Part shown: one piece after another, positions 13,901 through 27,579 of the stretch | Numbering within the stretch: position 1 is the stretch's first letter | Layout: every line of letters starts with the position of its first letter | Assembly (NCBI GenBank): GCA_009792885.1 | Contig: WMCF01000018.1 | Span: 1,020,862 to 1,084,861 of the forward strand | Direction: 5' to 3' | Length of the DNA stretch: 64,000 nt | Origin: Eremophila alpestris peregrina | Taxonomy: Eukaryota > Chordata > Aves > Passeriformes > Alaudidae | Program-made: the position numbers and the translations under genes | The notes under the pieces: generated by a model | Told to the model about the DNA's origin: nothing | Seen by the model: only the letters and a program-made list of their open reading frames with translations | Database searches by the model: none

Positions 13901-16900
13901 GACTTAAATATTTTCCTGCCAAAACTAGACTTTTGTCTCTGTTTTTCTTTAAGTCACTTGCTGTACAAAAAGGTTGCTTTTGAATAAATATTTTGCATTG
14001 TATTTTAAAAAGGCAGCTGTAATTAAGGTCTGCAGTTTTTGAAAAACAAAATACCTTGAGAAATCTGAATTTCCTTTGTCCATGTGTAGTACCAGGTACA
14101 TAACAATTCAAAAAATATCAAAGGGTGTTCTTTGTATTTTAGGGGTCACTTCACCTTGTTTGTCTATCTCTCTTGTATCCCCAAAGGCTGGGCTGCTCCT
14201 GCCTTTCCTGCCTTACCAAACCAGTTCACCAGAGTGGCCCCAGGACCTCAACACCAACACGACTCTGCATTTTGGAGAGGGGTGAACATCCCCCTGTGCC
14301 TGCTGTGCAGGGGAGGAGCTGCACCCGGGGCCACCCAGGGGCCCTGGTGGGACATCCCAGGTCAGACCCACGTGCTGTATCCAGGGCTCCTGTGCTCCTT
14401 CTCCCTATTTCTCAGCCAGAGCTTTGCAAAAGTCTGAGTTTGCTCTAGCTGGCAGCTAGGCATGGAGCTTTCCTTGATGAAATCTGTTTGGAAACGGTGA
14501 AGATCTGAGGGCTCCCTCAGCTGGAAAATCAGATTTGGCTTACCTGAATGTCAGGTCAGCTGAGCTGGAGTTAATAAACAGCTGGGGATGAAGAGGGACA
14601 AACAGTGATGGAGTGGCTTCTGGGAGCCTGTCAGATGGATTTCCTGCAGGGTCTGGCCTTTGGTGCTGCCTCAGCCACTGCCTTGAGCCCCCCTGCCCTG
14701 CCAGCAGCCAGCACTCCTGGCCAAGGGGCAGCTGGTGCTGGGACAAAGCCAGCTCCTCGCGTGTCCCAAACCCTTGGGGACTTCATGGCCTTGGAACACC
14801 TCTGGCTATAGCAGAGCCACACACTGCCTGGTGCAGATGGACTGACAGCACGACATCACAAGCCTCCTCCTGGTGGGAAATGCAGCTAAAATAATCCAAC
14901 TGTGCCTGTCAGTCAGTGGGCCAGGCCCACTGCTGCTGTGCTTCCAGACTCTGGGGACAGGAAAATGGATTGTCCCAGGCTCACCGTACCTGCATCCCTA
15001 AACACACAGCCCTCTAAAAATGTCCACAGAGGTGGAACAAAGTGGATTATGCAAGGAAACCTTCCTATACAGTAGCTCTAAGCATGCTGAACTGCTTGAG
15101 GACAGCGTTCCTGCCCTGTATGCCCACCTCCCCAGTGAACCCCACATATCCTCTTTCCCTGGGCATGTCCTGCCCAGTATGGAGTCTGAGCACCCCCACA
15201 CTGAGCTCAGGGTTTCTTTCCAGGCTGGGAGAAAAAGGCAGACTCCTCCCATGTGCCATGGGTTGGTTCCAGGACTGCTTGCACAGGCAGGGCTGTGCCC
15301 ACACTGTCAGGAAGCTGTGCAGGGAGACACCTTGCTTTGGAAGAGGGGACAGGGGCGAAGACAAGGAATGCAGAAAACTGCTGAAAATGTGACTCCTGGT
15401 TACCATGGCTGTAATCCTCCTCATAACACCACTGTGCTGCAGCTGAAAGAGAAGTGGTTCAAGGCAGCCTCAGGCTCTGCCATGGGGATTTCATGGTCTT
15501 CAGACAACATAGGGGGTGACAGCAGGTGTTGAATTGGGCATCTCCAGGCAGGCACTGACATTGATACTGCCCCTTCCCACAGGTGTTTTGAGGCCATGGC
15601 ATGCCTGCATTTGGATCCCTTCTCCTTCCAAGGCATGAATGCCCCAAGAGCAAGGACCACCCCACTGCATCCTGACCCCACCCCTCGTTTTGGGCATCTC
15701 ATCCCAAAATGGAGGCAGTGGGAAGGCACTGCTGGAGGTCCTCTTGGGATTCAAATCACCAGCCCTTACCCTGTTTGCTCATCTCCTTCTAGTCAAAAAT
15801 GAGATTATTCCCTTCAGCTGCCAGAGGCTGAAAATAAAAATGAGTCAGATCTGATTTTGTACCACTGCAGTCAGACTTTCTGTGCTGTGCAGAGGAAACA
15901 AAGAAAGGTGAAATCCCTGTAGGGAAGGATTTGCAAAATTCTGCGGGAAATTGGTATTACAGATAATTGTTTCCTGCTGAGGGGATATAACAGAACTTTG
16001 CAGAAAAGCTGCCCTTTTCAGCAATATCCACTGCAGTGTACCCAGGCACAAAAATCTGTCTCTAGCATAAATATGCTCCACTGCACATTTTCCTCCTGCA
16101 CCTGAAACTGAGTATTGGTTAATTCCACTGGGATTTCCTTTAAAAAAGACATCATAGTGTAAATGATAAACCTGTAAATTACAAATGAGGTGAAATGGTG
16201 GGTACTTTGGCCTCTGGAGCATCAAGACTTTGATTCTTAATGGTAGCTGTTGAGACCAGCTGAAAATTGAAGACTATCAGAAGAGAAGAGAACATTATTG
16301 ACTATCAGAACAAAATGCCCACTCCTAGGCAGGTTCATGCTGCCAAAAGGCACTTTTTTCATGTTTGGCTGAGCATAAAAAAAGACAGTTATGAGCAGAT
16401 TCTTCTTTGTATCTAATTCCCAGGATTTTGAAAGTATGTCCTTTTTTTCTCCCTGTTGAAGGTACCACCTTAAAATAAGTCAGCATTAATAAAAAAATAT
16501 TACAATTAAAGTAGTTCTAGCTTTCACCATTGTATACAGTGATGGATATGCTTATATATATTTCTTTTAAAAAATCAGTTTTTCTTCTAAGCCAAGACAC
16601 CATTGGTAGGCTACTCTGAGCTACAGTAGTGTTAACTGGGAGAGTGGGTCCTCAGACAAGCTCCTCTTTATTCTTTCACTGATCTTACCAAAGCAGAATG
16701 ATGGCACTCACTGAAGCACATAATACCATCCATTGAATGAAGCCCCTTGCTCAGCTGTCTCTGACAGCTCTAAATTTGAAGCAGTAGAATCTTTGACCAG
16801 ACAGAAGAAAACTTCTGGTTGTAATTATCACAATAAGACCAAAACCAAGAGCAGTGTGACTGTTTTATTAATAGTGTGCTTTGCCGCTCCCAACCTTTGC

Positions 16901-19900
16901 AAAATCTGTGTATCTGGCTCTCCAAAAAATATTACTACTTGGACCTATTTCATATGGATCGTGAAGGATAAAGACATTCCTGAAAGCTCACTTGCCAGCC
17001 CTGCTGTTCTGCCAGCAGCAGTAATTTGAGAAGGAATCATGGCCCCTTTGAAATATGGATCACAGCAGGGCCAGAGGATGGGGCCCAGACAGACACACAC
17101 ATGGATGGACAGATCTACAGGAGATTCATTTTCTGTCCCACAGTAGCTCTCATCTTCCCTCTTCTGCTGCTCTGCAGTTTTCCTGCTGAGGACACATGTG
17201 GGCAGAGAAGACACCAAATCTCATCCTTGAAATCATTTCAGAAACATGCTTCCACATTGGGCTCTTCTCCTGGTTGTGGGAAGAGGTGCCAACTGCAGAA
17301 GGCTGGAGCAGGAGCGGCTCAGATCTCATGTTTTCCTTACACATCTCAGTAATAGCTTTTTGAAGAACTAGAGCATTTTTGCAGAACTGAAAGGTGCTGA
17401 TGGCATCTGGTTTAACATGATAAAGTTTGCTTGTCATCCCAAATTCACTGGCTAGCAGATCAGTTCCTCTGTTCGATGGGTAAAGTGGCTCCCTGACATC
17501 ATCAGGAGTGAATGTGTTGCATCGATTAAGCCTTTCACAGCCCAGCTTGGATTTAGGTAAAGAGCAGTAACTGAGGGGCTTAATGAGGAAAACAGCCTCT
17601 GCATGTGGAGCCCTACCTGATATTTGTATTTGAAAAGTGCTTGTGTCTGTCACACACAGCCCTAACTGCTTTATCAGACAAGAAGAGAAACCTGGCAAAG
17701 CATAATAGTTTCATGGCAGGACACATGGATGTGGTCAAGATTCAGAGCACCCAAACACAGTGCAGCAAGGGATTCTGCCATCCCAAATAACCAGTTCCCA
17801 GCAGTGGGAACTGTGTGCCTCAATGTGTCATCTACTCAGAGCTTTCTTGCAAGTCAGTGGCTTTTTAAAGAGCAAAGTGAATAAGCTGTAGTAGAAAAGC
17901 AACTATGCTCTTTCTCACTCCCTGTAAGCCACTGCAATTTGATAACCAGATTTCTGTAACTATTTTGAGCTCTATCTTGAGAAAAGAGACACATGGACAG
18001 ATATATTCCGCAATGTAATAGAGGAATTGGTTATTGGAGGAATTTTGTACCTTGTTAGGAGCATCTTTAAGCTATTCTTGTATAGATTTCTGTTGATGGG
18101 TGGCAGTTGGGGTGGATTTGAACCTGGCATCCCATGACCCATCCAGTTTCTAAAGAAGTAGCAGATACCAGACCTAACTCCCCCATTCCCTATCAGGCCA
18201 CCACCAGTAGCAAGAACAGTGGAGGAGAAATCACCCATTTTCTGTGAAAGGTATCTTCATCACCTCTCCAGTGGAGCCCTGTTAGAGAGTGGGAGAAGGA
18301 GAGTGTTACATGGGCAAAATGTACTCATGCCAGGCTAGTGGCTGCCTCCTCCCTTGTTGCCATAAAATCACCTTTGTGTTGTTCTCGACCCTCTGGCTGC
18401 AAAGAGCCCCACAGTGGCTATACCAGCTGGAAAGACCAGCATTGGCCACAGTTTGAGCAAAAGCAGCTGTGGCTGCTGAATTCTGAGCTCTGGCACACCC
18501 AGAGTGTCTGAGTATCCCAAACACAGGCACCTCATCTGCAGGGCTGGACAGCACAGACACAGCAGGAAGGCTCTGGTGGCCAAGCCCAGTCAAGATGACA
18601 GCACCTAGAGTCAACCTACTGCAGAAGTCCAGGTTTTTAAAGAGGTTCAGGGAAGGGGCGTACAAAAGGGGGAACCTAAGTCCTTAGGCAGCTGTGAATC
18701 ACTGTCTTGGATTTAGGCACCTAAGTGCTTTTTTGGACTTCATCCCAAACACTTCATTGAGTGAGTGTTGCATTAACAACAGCCCAGTCAGAGGATAAGC
18801 AGCAACAGAAATGCTCCAAGCTGCTATTTCAATGCATCCTAGAATGCGAGCAAATGATCACTGCAGAAACAGCTGTACTGGGTCATGGTGTCATTGCCCA
18901 AAGCAGTTTCCTTCACTTGTACAAGGAAACATCCTTCAACAGAACTTCCTTCTCTGCAAAACCTTCAGCCCAGTGCAGTCCAGAAATCCATCCAGGCTAG
19001 AACCACTGACTTGGTGTTTAAATGGGGAAGCAGGTCCCACTATCCATACACTGACTCTATTAGTGGAGAAGGTGGATCCTAGCAGGTAGAGGATAACAGC
19101 GTCTTAAAGCAGTAGTGTTAGTTCTGTAAGGATTGTTTGACTTTATTTTCAAATATGGAGTGGCCACCTGTAAGGACCCGACAACTTTTGCAACTTACTT
19201 TTCAGCTTCCCTTCTGAAATATGTGAAGTACCTACATGGTTAGTGGTGCTGATCATGACCACTAAGCTCATGCCAAATAGAAGGACAACAGAGGCTGATG
19301 GGAATAAAAAAGATAGGGCTGTGTGTGCCATTTTTCACTTTAGGCAAGCATACTCTGACTTTGGAGGATACATGTTCAGGTGAATGCTGCCTGCAGGGCA
19401 CAACAAAAGATGGAGCTGAAGTAAGAAGATTCAGTTCTATTTTAATTTTCCCCTTGGAGTGGATGCAGCTTGACTTCTCTGATGTAGGCTGCCTGGCTGT
19501 AAGTGGCACATACAGGAGAGGGTTTAAGGTCCTTTCAAACAGCCCTTCATTCAGAGGCTGGCTGGCTGCTTTTCTCCCAGAGCACTCCAAAACAGCCTGA
19601 ACAAAGGATCTCCTTCTATGTTCAGATCTTTGCCAGGTGAAGGCAGAACTTATGAGGTCTCACATCTAGACAGGGGAATGTGGGACTCCCAGAATAGGGA
19701 CTTGCCTGAGGGGGTGACTGGGTTTGGGCACAGTGGTGATGCCATTAAAGGGTGTAAATGTCCCACAGCACCCTGATATTTAAACAGCCTGTCACCTCTA
19801 AGGGATGCCTGCATGATGCTCCTGTATCACAGTGCTGCAATATGCCCAAATGGCAGAGGTGAAGCTTGATCCAGGGAAGGAAAGGATGTGATAAATAAGG

Positions 19901-20869
19901 CTTCAGTGGTGTCTGTTTCTCATGTGAAGCAGAGAAAATATGGTGAGGTAGAGGTGTAATTTCCACAGATGAGTCTGGAAGTCCTTCAGTGAATTGGGGG
20001 CTGCTTAAATTGTGCATAAGGTGACCTCAGAACAACCCACCTAGTAAAATGCACATGGATAACTTTTGATTAATCTGAATGAGGCTTTGCCTAAAGAAAA
20101 ATCTTCTATTATTTTGGTGCTTGGTTCCATTTTCTCTCTGGTCAAGTAAGGAAGGAAGGAGAGAAATAGAAAAATTCAACTTGATCAGGAAAGTTTTCTG
20201 GTAAGAGAGTTTGAATTTCTTTGCCTTCCAAGAAAGATTTCTTTGTAATATCAATATAAACTTCTATAACATAACTAATAGATTTCAATTACTTTCAAAT
20301 CCCAATGAAGTCTGATGCAAGCTGACATTCTGGAGTTGCTGCTGCAATCCTTTGCACAGTTACTGTAACTTATAAGGTTGTCAAGCAAAACTGTGCTTCC
20401 ATCATGCTGCTCAGATAAGTTCTTGGTACCAGTACTTTTCCAAAAAAGTATTTCCTCTCCTATCTCTTCTAAAAGCAATTCCATTGGAGAGTAGATAAGA
20501 AAGGGGGATGACATCAGTAACTGCAGAAGAATAAAAGAGCAAATAAGAGTTAAATTCAAGACTAAAATATATATGGACAGGGCAAGTTTATTGCTGTGGG
20601 GCTGAAACACATCCCCACTCACTGCACTGAAGCTGTCTACAAGCAGGTAGAAAGGAAGGAAAGCAGCCTGGAAAGCTGACTCTGTACAGCAGGGATGCTC
20701 TGCACAGCTGTATTTTCCTTCTTCTGCTTTTCCACATGAAGCAGAGGTGGGTCTGTACCACCCCCACAGATAACAGCACACTCCCTGTGTGATTTCATAG
20801 CGCAGTCAGGCATTTAGAAAAGATTTTTCTATGAAGAATGGATGTGAGCCATAATCCCTTGACCCTGTG

Positions 20870-21140
20870 GCCCATCCGTGACGGCCGTGACATGTCCCTG
20901 CTCCCTGATAACAATTCCCCACGCCGCCCCTGCCGCTCCCACGGCGGTGAGCTGCTCTGGGGAGGGTGCACGTCCCTGGCCTCCCTCCAGAGCCTCGGGA
21001 TCTGTGCAATCTCCAGTGTCAAGATGTGTTTGGATACGGAAAGCCGCAACACTGCTGTATATCAGATAGATAACAGCAGCATCCCCTGCCCCAGGAGACA
21101 GATGCCTGGTGCTGGCTGCTGAGCGGCCAAGGCCCGTCCG
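20870..21140. promoter_or_regulatory. Small orphan CpG-rich patch
   Basis: CpG dinucleotides are clearly enriched here compared with the flanks, with a cluster around 20,877-20,945 that includes CCGTGACGGCCGTGAC and GCCGCCC, and further CpGs near 20,995 and 21,122-21,140. A GTGAGC splice-donor-like string follows a CpG-rich segment near 20,946. No gene is attached to it. It could be a small promoter or enhancer, or a random GC excursion. Confidence 0.35.
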
Positions 21141-24100
21141 TCTGTGGGCTTTCTGCCTGCTCTTTAACCCTGCATGACTGTCACGTCTTCAGGGGGATGG
21201 TTTTTGGAAGATAAACATAGCTTCCCTGGTTCAAAAATTACAAGCCATTCTCCTATTTTTTCTTTAACCAAGAAAGACTGTAATTTCAGCTTTTTGGGTG
21301 AGGCTCTCTGTGGGAATGCGCTGACACGAAGGGGTCTTGCAAACTCTTGTTGAACTTTTTGAGTGCTCCCATTACAAACAAGCCTTTCTTCACTCTCTGC
21401 CCTTGCTACTGTGCTCAAATTCTCTTATTTAAGAAACCCAAACAACCTACTGTAGATAGCTTTCTCCCCTTGATCTCATAAAACCAGCTCATGTAGATCC
21501 ACTGGAGGGAGGCAGTATTTCAGAAAGGGAAGTGCTGCCTTTTGAAACTTAAGATTTGAAAACTTATATTACCACAGCCAAAAGCTGAAATTGGTTAAAT
21601 AGCTATTAATTCAGTCCTTATGGACCTAGTAAAAACTATGACACAAAGCATTTATAAAAAGAGAGTTTTTATTGTGTATTAAAACACAGTTTCAAGGATG
21701 CTCTCCTCTCCCTGGGGGAATCTGCACTCCCCAGGGAAGGCCTCGCTGCAGAGGCTCCACCATGACTGGTACCCAAAGTGTGGCACGTGCTGGGGGAAGG
21801 ACAGTCACTCACAGGTGTTTATCTCCAGCCTCCTGAGGGCAAGCAGGAGGACCATCATGGCAATGGCAGCCCACAGCCAATGGCCACTGATCCAGCTGCC
21901 CCTCCTGCTGCCTGCCTTTGCCAGCTGCACACAGGACTCAGCACCCCTGAGCCTCTCTGCATGGCAGTGACTGGGCTTGGGAGAAGGGGGTAACCTGCTC
22001 CAGGGCAGCTGTCCTTTATCTTCTCAATAATTACAGTCTGACCAAGGTTTTGAAGAGCAAAACCTTTCCAGACTCTATTTCTTGATATTTACTGCTGTAG
22101 CTATAGATTCTTCTGCCATCAGTATATATTTTCTTTTGTTCTTAATCAACCCTGGGGCTTCACTTGCCTCTTAATAGCAGTGATTTCACAGCCTAGATGT
22201 ATCAGTGTAAATAAATAAGAATGCTTTTATCTGTACTGTATTTGCCATTTTCCAGCTCATTGTTCGTAACTGTATGTTCAGGAAAGGGAGGAGACATTCC
22301 CAAAAGACTTCTCTGGTTTCTACATTACTTCACACACCTTTATCACTCTGGCCTTTGTGCTTCTCCTCCCCCAGGTTCTCCACTATTTCAGAGTCTATTC
22401 TGCCAAATAAAGACCTGCTCAGCACCCATCATGTATTAGCAAGTTAAATTATCTGTATTAGTAAGAATGTGATAGCAGCTGTTTTGAAGATGTAGTTGAT
22501 TCTTTTTTTCCCCCCAAGTAAATTAAAAATTTATTTAACGAAAAAGGCAAAGATTTTTTAGCGAATGCCCGTGGGTAATCTCAGTTTGTTTTCAGTAACT
22601 CCGACAGGTCAGTTTCAGAAATTGATACAGTAAATCTGGACTCACAGCAGCATGGTGCTGAGCTGTAGCCAGGTATTTGATGGGAGGACAGGGTGGAGCC
22701 CACTGCTTGGCAAGACTTACACTGGTCATGAGGCATGACCCGGTGGCTGCTGAGCACTCACAGCTACATGTGAGGTGGGCATTTCCACAGGCATCATCAA
22801 CACATTGTGGTAACTCATCTGACCAAAGGCTGCTCTTCTTTCAGCTTATTTGAAGTCTGTTTTCCTCATGCACTAGTCCACACAATGATGTTAATGGGAT
22901 CCACAGCTCCTACTAATTTCTTCTTATTACAGAAATCAAGCTAAAACTTGTACTTGGAAAAAAACCTTTCCCCAGCTTCATGTGTCTCATTTCCCAGTGT
23001 CTGTGAGTCGTCCCTCCCTGTCAAGTGAAGCTCACATCTCTTGCAGGAATGCCTTTGTGGTAGTCACAGCTGAGCCTCCATGTGTATCCTCATGGAGATG
23101 GATGGAACTGCCATAACATCTGTACTGTACCACTCTGTACCCTGGTACATAATGCACATACTATCAAATCTGTAGGACATTATTAAGTGAATGCAGGAAT
23201 TAGGCTTCTCTGAAGTAGAAAGCATTCCGTTTTTAAACTAAGAAAAGTAGGATAGATCCAACACCAACATGCCTCACTACTGCATAACTTTTCTCCTTTT
23301 ATCTTCCCCTACCTTTGGGGAATGACTCTTCTGCCCCTAGACACCGTGCTGAGAGGCCAGCTGGGGCTTCTAACCCTCCTCAAGAGCTTTTCAGCTGAAT
23401 GACTGTACAAATATTTTTGTCAAGAAACACCCCTGAAAAACAAGGCTTAACTGTTCTGTTCCTCAGCTGGGTGACAGGGGTAATTACTGTGATAACTTCC
23501 CATTTCTCTTGGGTGTTATGATGAGAAACTCATTAGTTACTTTCTGAGTACCCTGAGCCAAATCCTTGAATGAAAGAGCTGTAAGGATTGTTTTAACAAT
23601 ATTTAGCACTTCAAAAGTTTTGGAAGCACTACCTAATTTTCCCAAATGTAAACCACCTAAATTCTGCAGGGCAATTTGTGTGCCACACCCCTCAGCCTTT
23701 TCGTCAGTCGTCACAATGTTTAGGAACTCACACGATATGGGTGTATGCTTCCTCTATGTTAACTAGCCTTTTCTTTTTAGCTTTTTTCCCCAATTTTTCC
23801 TCCCTCTAGCACACTTTAATGTGTCATAGTTTAGGACTTTAGGGTGTCTCTGACAGACATGATAGCCTAGTCCTTACACTTAAAGGAAAATACTGTCCAC
23901 CAGTGCACTATTTCTGCTCCCCAGCAGCCTGTGGCCCAACACCTTGCACAGACAGTAACTGCTGTGAATTAAATCATTTTTGCAGAATGGTCACCACCTG
24001 ACATCATTAACTATTTCCCTCGACTCAATACACAACCACCTCATCTGCTTTTTTGGGATCCCTAGGAAGCAATAAAGCTGTTCAAGAAAAGGATCCCTGA

Positions 24101-27100
24101 ATACCAAGTCAAAATACAGCTAAAGAAGCTCTTCTCCACAGCAGTGCTTAGTGTTTCCCTTGATGTAGCTATAAAACATCTGAAGTTTCTGTTCCAAGCT
24201 AAAAAGAGGTGCCAATTGTATAAACAGGTGATTACTGTTGGGATGGGCAATGTGAATTTTTTCTTGCAAAAAGGTAATAGCTATTTTGTTTTTGACTAGC
24301 AGCTATTCCAAGTTTAATATCTTATGGCTGTAACATGCCATATAGGATAGACAAGAGGAAAAAATAACCAGGGGTTTAATAGCACATCTGTGGCTAGTTA
24401 GTTATGGTAAACTTCAGGTATGTGGTGATTTCAGCATATGTTCCTAAATATTTCCCCAGCAACTGGATCTAAGACAAAACCTGTTACAGTCTTTTGGGGA
24501 GTAATTAATGCACCTAATCACTTCAAACCCCACCAAATTATGAAAAAGTATGCTTGATTTCACTGTAAAAAGCACTGATGAATGATTACCTCCAGAAATG
24601 AGGCTCCAAGCCCACGACAAGTTCTGTTAGAATGGCAGGAAAGTTCTGATCCTGAGCAGTGATACTGCTGATGGGACATAAAACATAAACAAAGGGCTCC
24701 CAATCAGGGAGGTTTTGAGGCCAGAGAGAATTATAAAGGCATAAAGCAGCAATAACTTGCATCGAGCAGAGCACAACTTCCCCTTCACTTGTCACAGTGA
24801 TGACACGCTGCAGTGCTGTTGCTGAAGAGTTGGCTGGTGTGCAGCATGTCTCTGTGTTTTTCCTTTTCCCTTCCCTGTAAATTAATTCATCTGTATTTCC
24901 CCCATCTGGCCTGTCTTGCTCATATTTGTGTGTTTCTGTTTTCCACAATTCCTGTCCATAATGGCCACTTGCAGGCCAGACTTGCAGGCGCTGCTCCTCA
25001 TCTCCTGAGGAGCCAAGTCCTGGTGTTCCCTGCTTGCCCAGGCACGCAGACCTGCTCTACTGTGTCCCACAGGATCCTGATCTGAGCCTGCCTGCTGTGA
25101 CACATGGCATGCTCTAGTGCTTGCTGGGTTCATGCAGCCCCACTGTGCTCCTGTCCAGACAACCAAATTTGCACACATAGCCATTATCAGCCTTTGATCC
25201 GTGGTTTCTTTGCCCTTCTCCTTGCAGGGGGACAATAATGGTTCTCTCCTCTGCTGCCCCAGTCACACTGAGCAGTCACCCTGCCCCATCACACTGATCT
25301 TCACCCATCTCAGGAGTCCTACATGGCAGGACAGTGGCTTTAGTGCTCTTTTCCCCTCTGCAAACTCCATTTCTATGCTTCTCTCTCAGCCACATTAAGT
25401 TCCTTCAGTCTTTTTAAGGATGAAGCTCTAAACTCGAGAATGTCTGGCTGTGGTCCTGTTCTCTGGAAAGAGCCAGGAGAAGGAGATCTCCTCAGTCAAC
25501 TGCAGGACTATGCACTTTGCAGGGGAGCAGTGCTCCATCAGTTATGCACATTGACCATCAAAAGGCAGAGTTGCTTTCCTGCCTCCTCTGCTTTCCTTCA
25601 TCTTTGCCCTCTGGCAGTCACAGTCTGCACCACAGTAGCAACATGAGACCACAACCCCACTGATCTGAGCACTGGGCAAAGACAAAACAAGAAGCAACAT
25701 CTGCCCAGAGAGCTTGCTCTCCAACAGGCAGAGGGCAAAATGCTGCAGGAGCAAAGGGAGCCCCTGAAAGCTGCACTGATGATGAGAAGCTCAGCCCTCA
25801 GACTTCCCAAATTACTAATGGCTTCACATGTTACACCAACCCGCTGGGCAATCCTCCTTGGACATGAATAAGGGCTGATGCCCAGGGCATCCCTCCTATT
25901 GTCTCAAAAAATCATGTTTGCTTTCTGGTGTCTGACTGTGGAGCTATGTTCATCTCACATTTTCAGGTTTTTCTCTGTAACAGGAGACCTAGGAGAATGA
26001 GCAATGTTTTCTTTTTTTAGGAGCTTTTCCTCTGTTTTTTCAAACTTCAAGGTCCTTTGACTTCACCTGGGGGAAGTCTTCAGTGACTGCAGACAAATTT
26101 GCAGGAGTGCCTCCTTCCAAGGACTGTACCCCTCTTTGCAGCCCACAAAGTGTTCTCAGAAGAGATGTAGCAAAAGTTAGCACCAGGTGCAGAGAGGCAG
26201 CTCTGAGATGTGCTGTCCTCTGTGCTTTTATCGTGCTCTTTACAGGCTGTGACATCATGAAGACAAAAAGATCTTTGGCATTGTTCAGTAAAGGCTCCAA
26301 TTTCAAATGGTCCAGTGGAATGGTCCAGCCTGTACTCCCCGCTCCCCACTTCTTTCTATCCCCAAAATCCAGGGCCAAAGCAGCTTTCCCAACAGGGAGC
26401 CGTGAGCTCCAGGAACAAGGACCTGCTCCAGGTGGCACACCATGACTACCCCACCAGAGCAAAAGCTTTTGTCTTGGGAAGAAGGTATGTAAATAGGTCT
26501 GTCTCCTACAACAAAGGAGGGCCAACAGCTCAGAGCTGCAGCCATGCCAACAAGAAAATAATTCTGGAATTTTTTTCTTATAACACAGAAGAGACAAGTA
26601 TTTTAAAAACCCAGAACTTCTCAATTATCTTGTCAGAGTCAAGACATTTAAATAACTGTAAGTTGTGGCAGCACGGCTTCCTTGGTGGAAACCTTTGCTG
26701 TTGTCACACCCACATGAAGCTGCTCTGTGACAAAACCTGAACCTTCTACTGATTGACTACTGTGTCAGCTACAAGGCTTTAACCACGGGAAAATACAGGG
26801 GTTTCCCAACCAGCAAAGCCACAAAGAATTTGGCAGGTACCCCGCAGGGACAGGGTGCAAGGGGTCTTGCTCAAGGGCCCCCTGCTGCCGGTGGCATTGT
26901 CCTTGGTGGTTGCATCATGTGTCAGCAGCTGCAGGCTCACACCGCCACTGCTGGAAGACAAAAGGAGGTGTCCGTAGAAAAGCAGGTCAATGACGATTAC
27001 TCCCAGAGCCCTGTGAAACCGGGGCACCAGGAAACCTGTATTCAGTTCTGGGCTCTCCTGCAGACTTCTGCCATGACCTTGGACTCATCATGTAACTTCA

Positions 27101-27579
27101 CTGCCCTTGTTTTCTCCCTATTAACTAGAGCACATATTGAAAAGGACTCATTTTATGAACTTGTGTAAAAGCGCTTTGATAGCCTGGGGTAAAAGTCAAT
27201 TAAGACAGGGCGAGCAGTTGATGGGCCCAACCAATTACTAAAGTAAATGATTCACAAACATACTTTTTTGAGAGTGTAATTAAACCCAAAGAGATTTGCA
27301 AATTATTCACCTGTTTGTAGAGGCCGAATAAACCATGGGGAGGGGAGAGGTGGGTAATCAAGCAACCAGTAACAAACACTTGAAGACCACGTTGAAGACA
27401 AGCCCTTTGGGTGCATGGCCGGGTGCCAGCAGGAACAGCAAGTTTTGGAAAGGTCTGCTCTTTTCTCTCTCCATCCTTGGCAGACCCGTCCTCCCTTCTG
27501 CAGATTTTCCTTGTGCTGAGAAAGTTGATGTCGTTCATCTCGGCTGAGCCATGAGTTGTGCTCAGCTGTGGCGAGAGAG

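Larger units (their letters stand above)
1..27550. other. Non-coding 5' flank of JCAD
   Basis: No exon chain could be built in this 27.5 kb stretch. Open frames here are short, overlap on both strands, lack recognisable domains and are not flanked by matching splice sites. The base composition is ordinary, with few CpGs except a patch at 20.87-21.14 kb. Content seen: a pyrimidine tract and poly-T near 2.4-2.6 kb, a CR1 fragment at 7.2 kb, a TA repeat at 10.9 kb, and small direct repeats. In mammals MTPAP lies on this side of JCAD, but no MTPAP exon was recognised. Enhancers or lncRNA exons may be present and cannot be judged by eye. Confidence 0.6.

Noticed and set aside
15020..15532. 170-residue + strand open frame with several competing frames
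   Set aside because: Three overlapping frames on both strands are equally open and there is no recognisable domain.
17150..17698. 182-residue minus-strand open frame
   Set aside because: No family recognised, no splice or promoter context and no hydrophobic or domain pattern. The length is possible by chance in 64 kb on both strands. A protein search would decide.
20275..20781. 168-residue minus-strand open frame with a hydrophobic stretch
   Set aside because: The single hydrophobic segment comes from AT-rich sequence. There is no other supporting feature or homologue known to me.
26040..26624. 194-residue minus-strand open frame with an overlapping + strand frame
   Set aside because: Cys/Ser/Leu-rich composition typical of random translation, frames open on both strands, no domain recognised.
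27040..27125. Segment with a GACCTTGGACTCATCATGTAAC string resembling the MIR/CORE-SINE core
   Set aside because: Similarity is weak and short. It needs a repeat-library search before being called.
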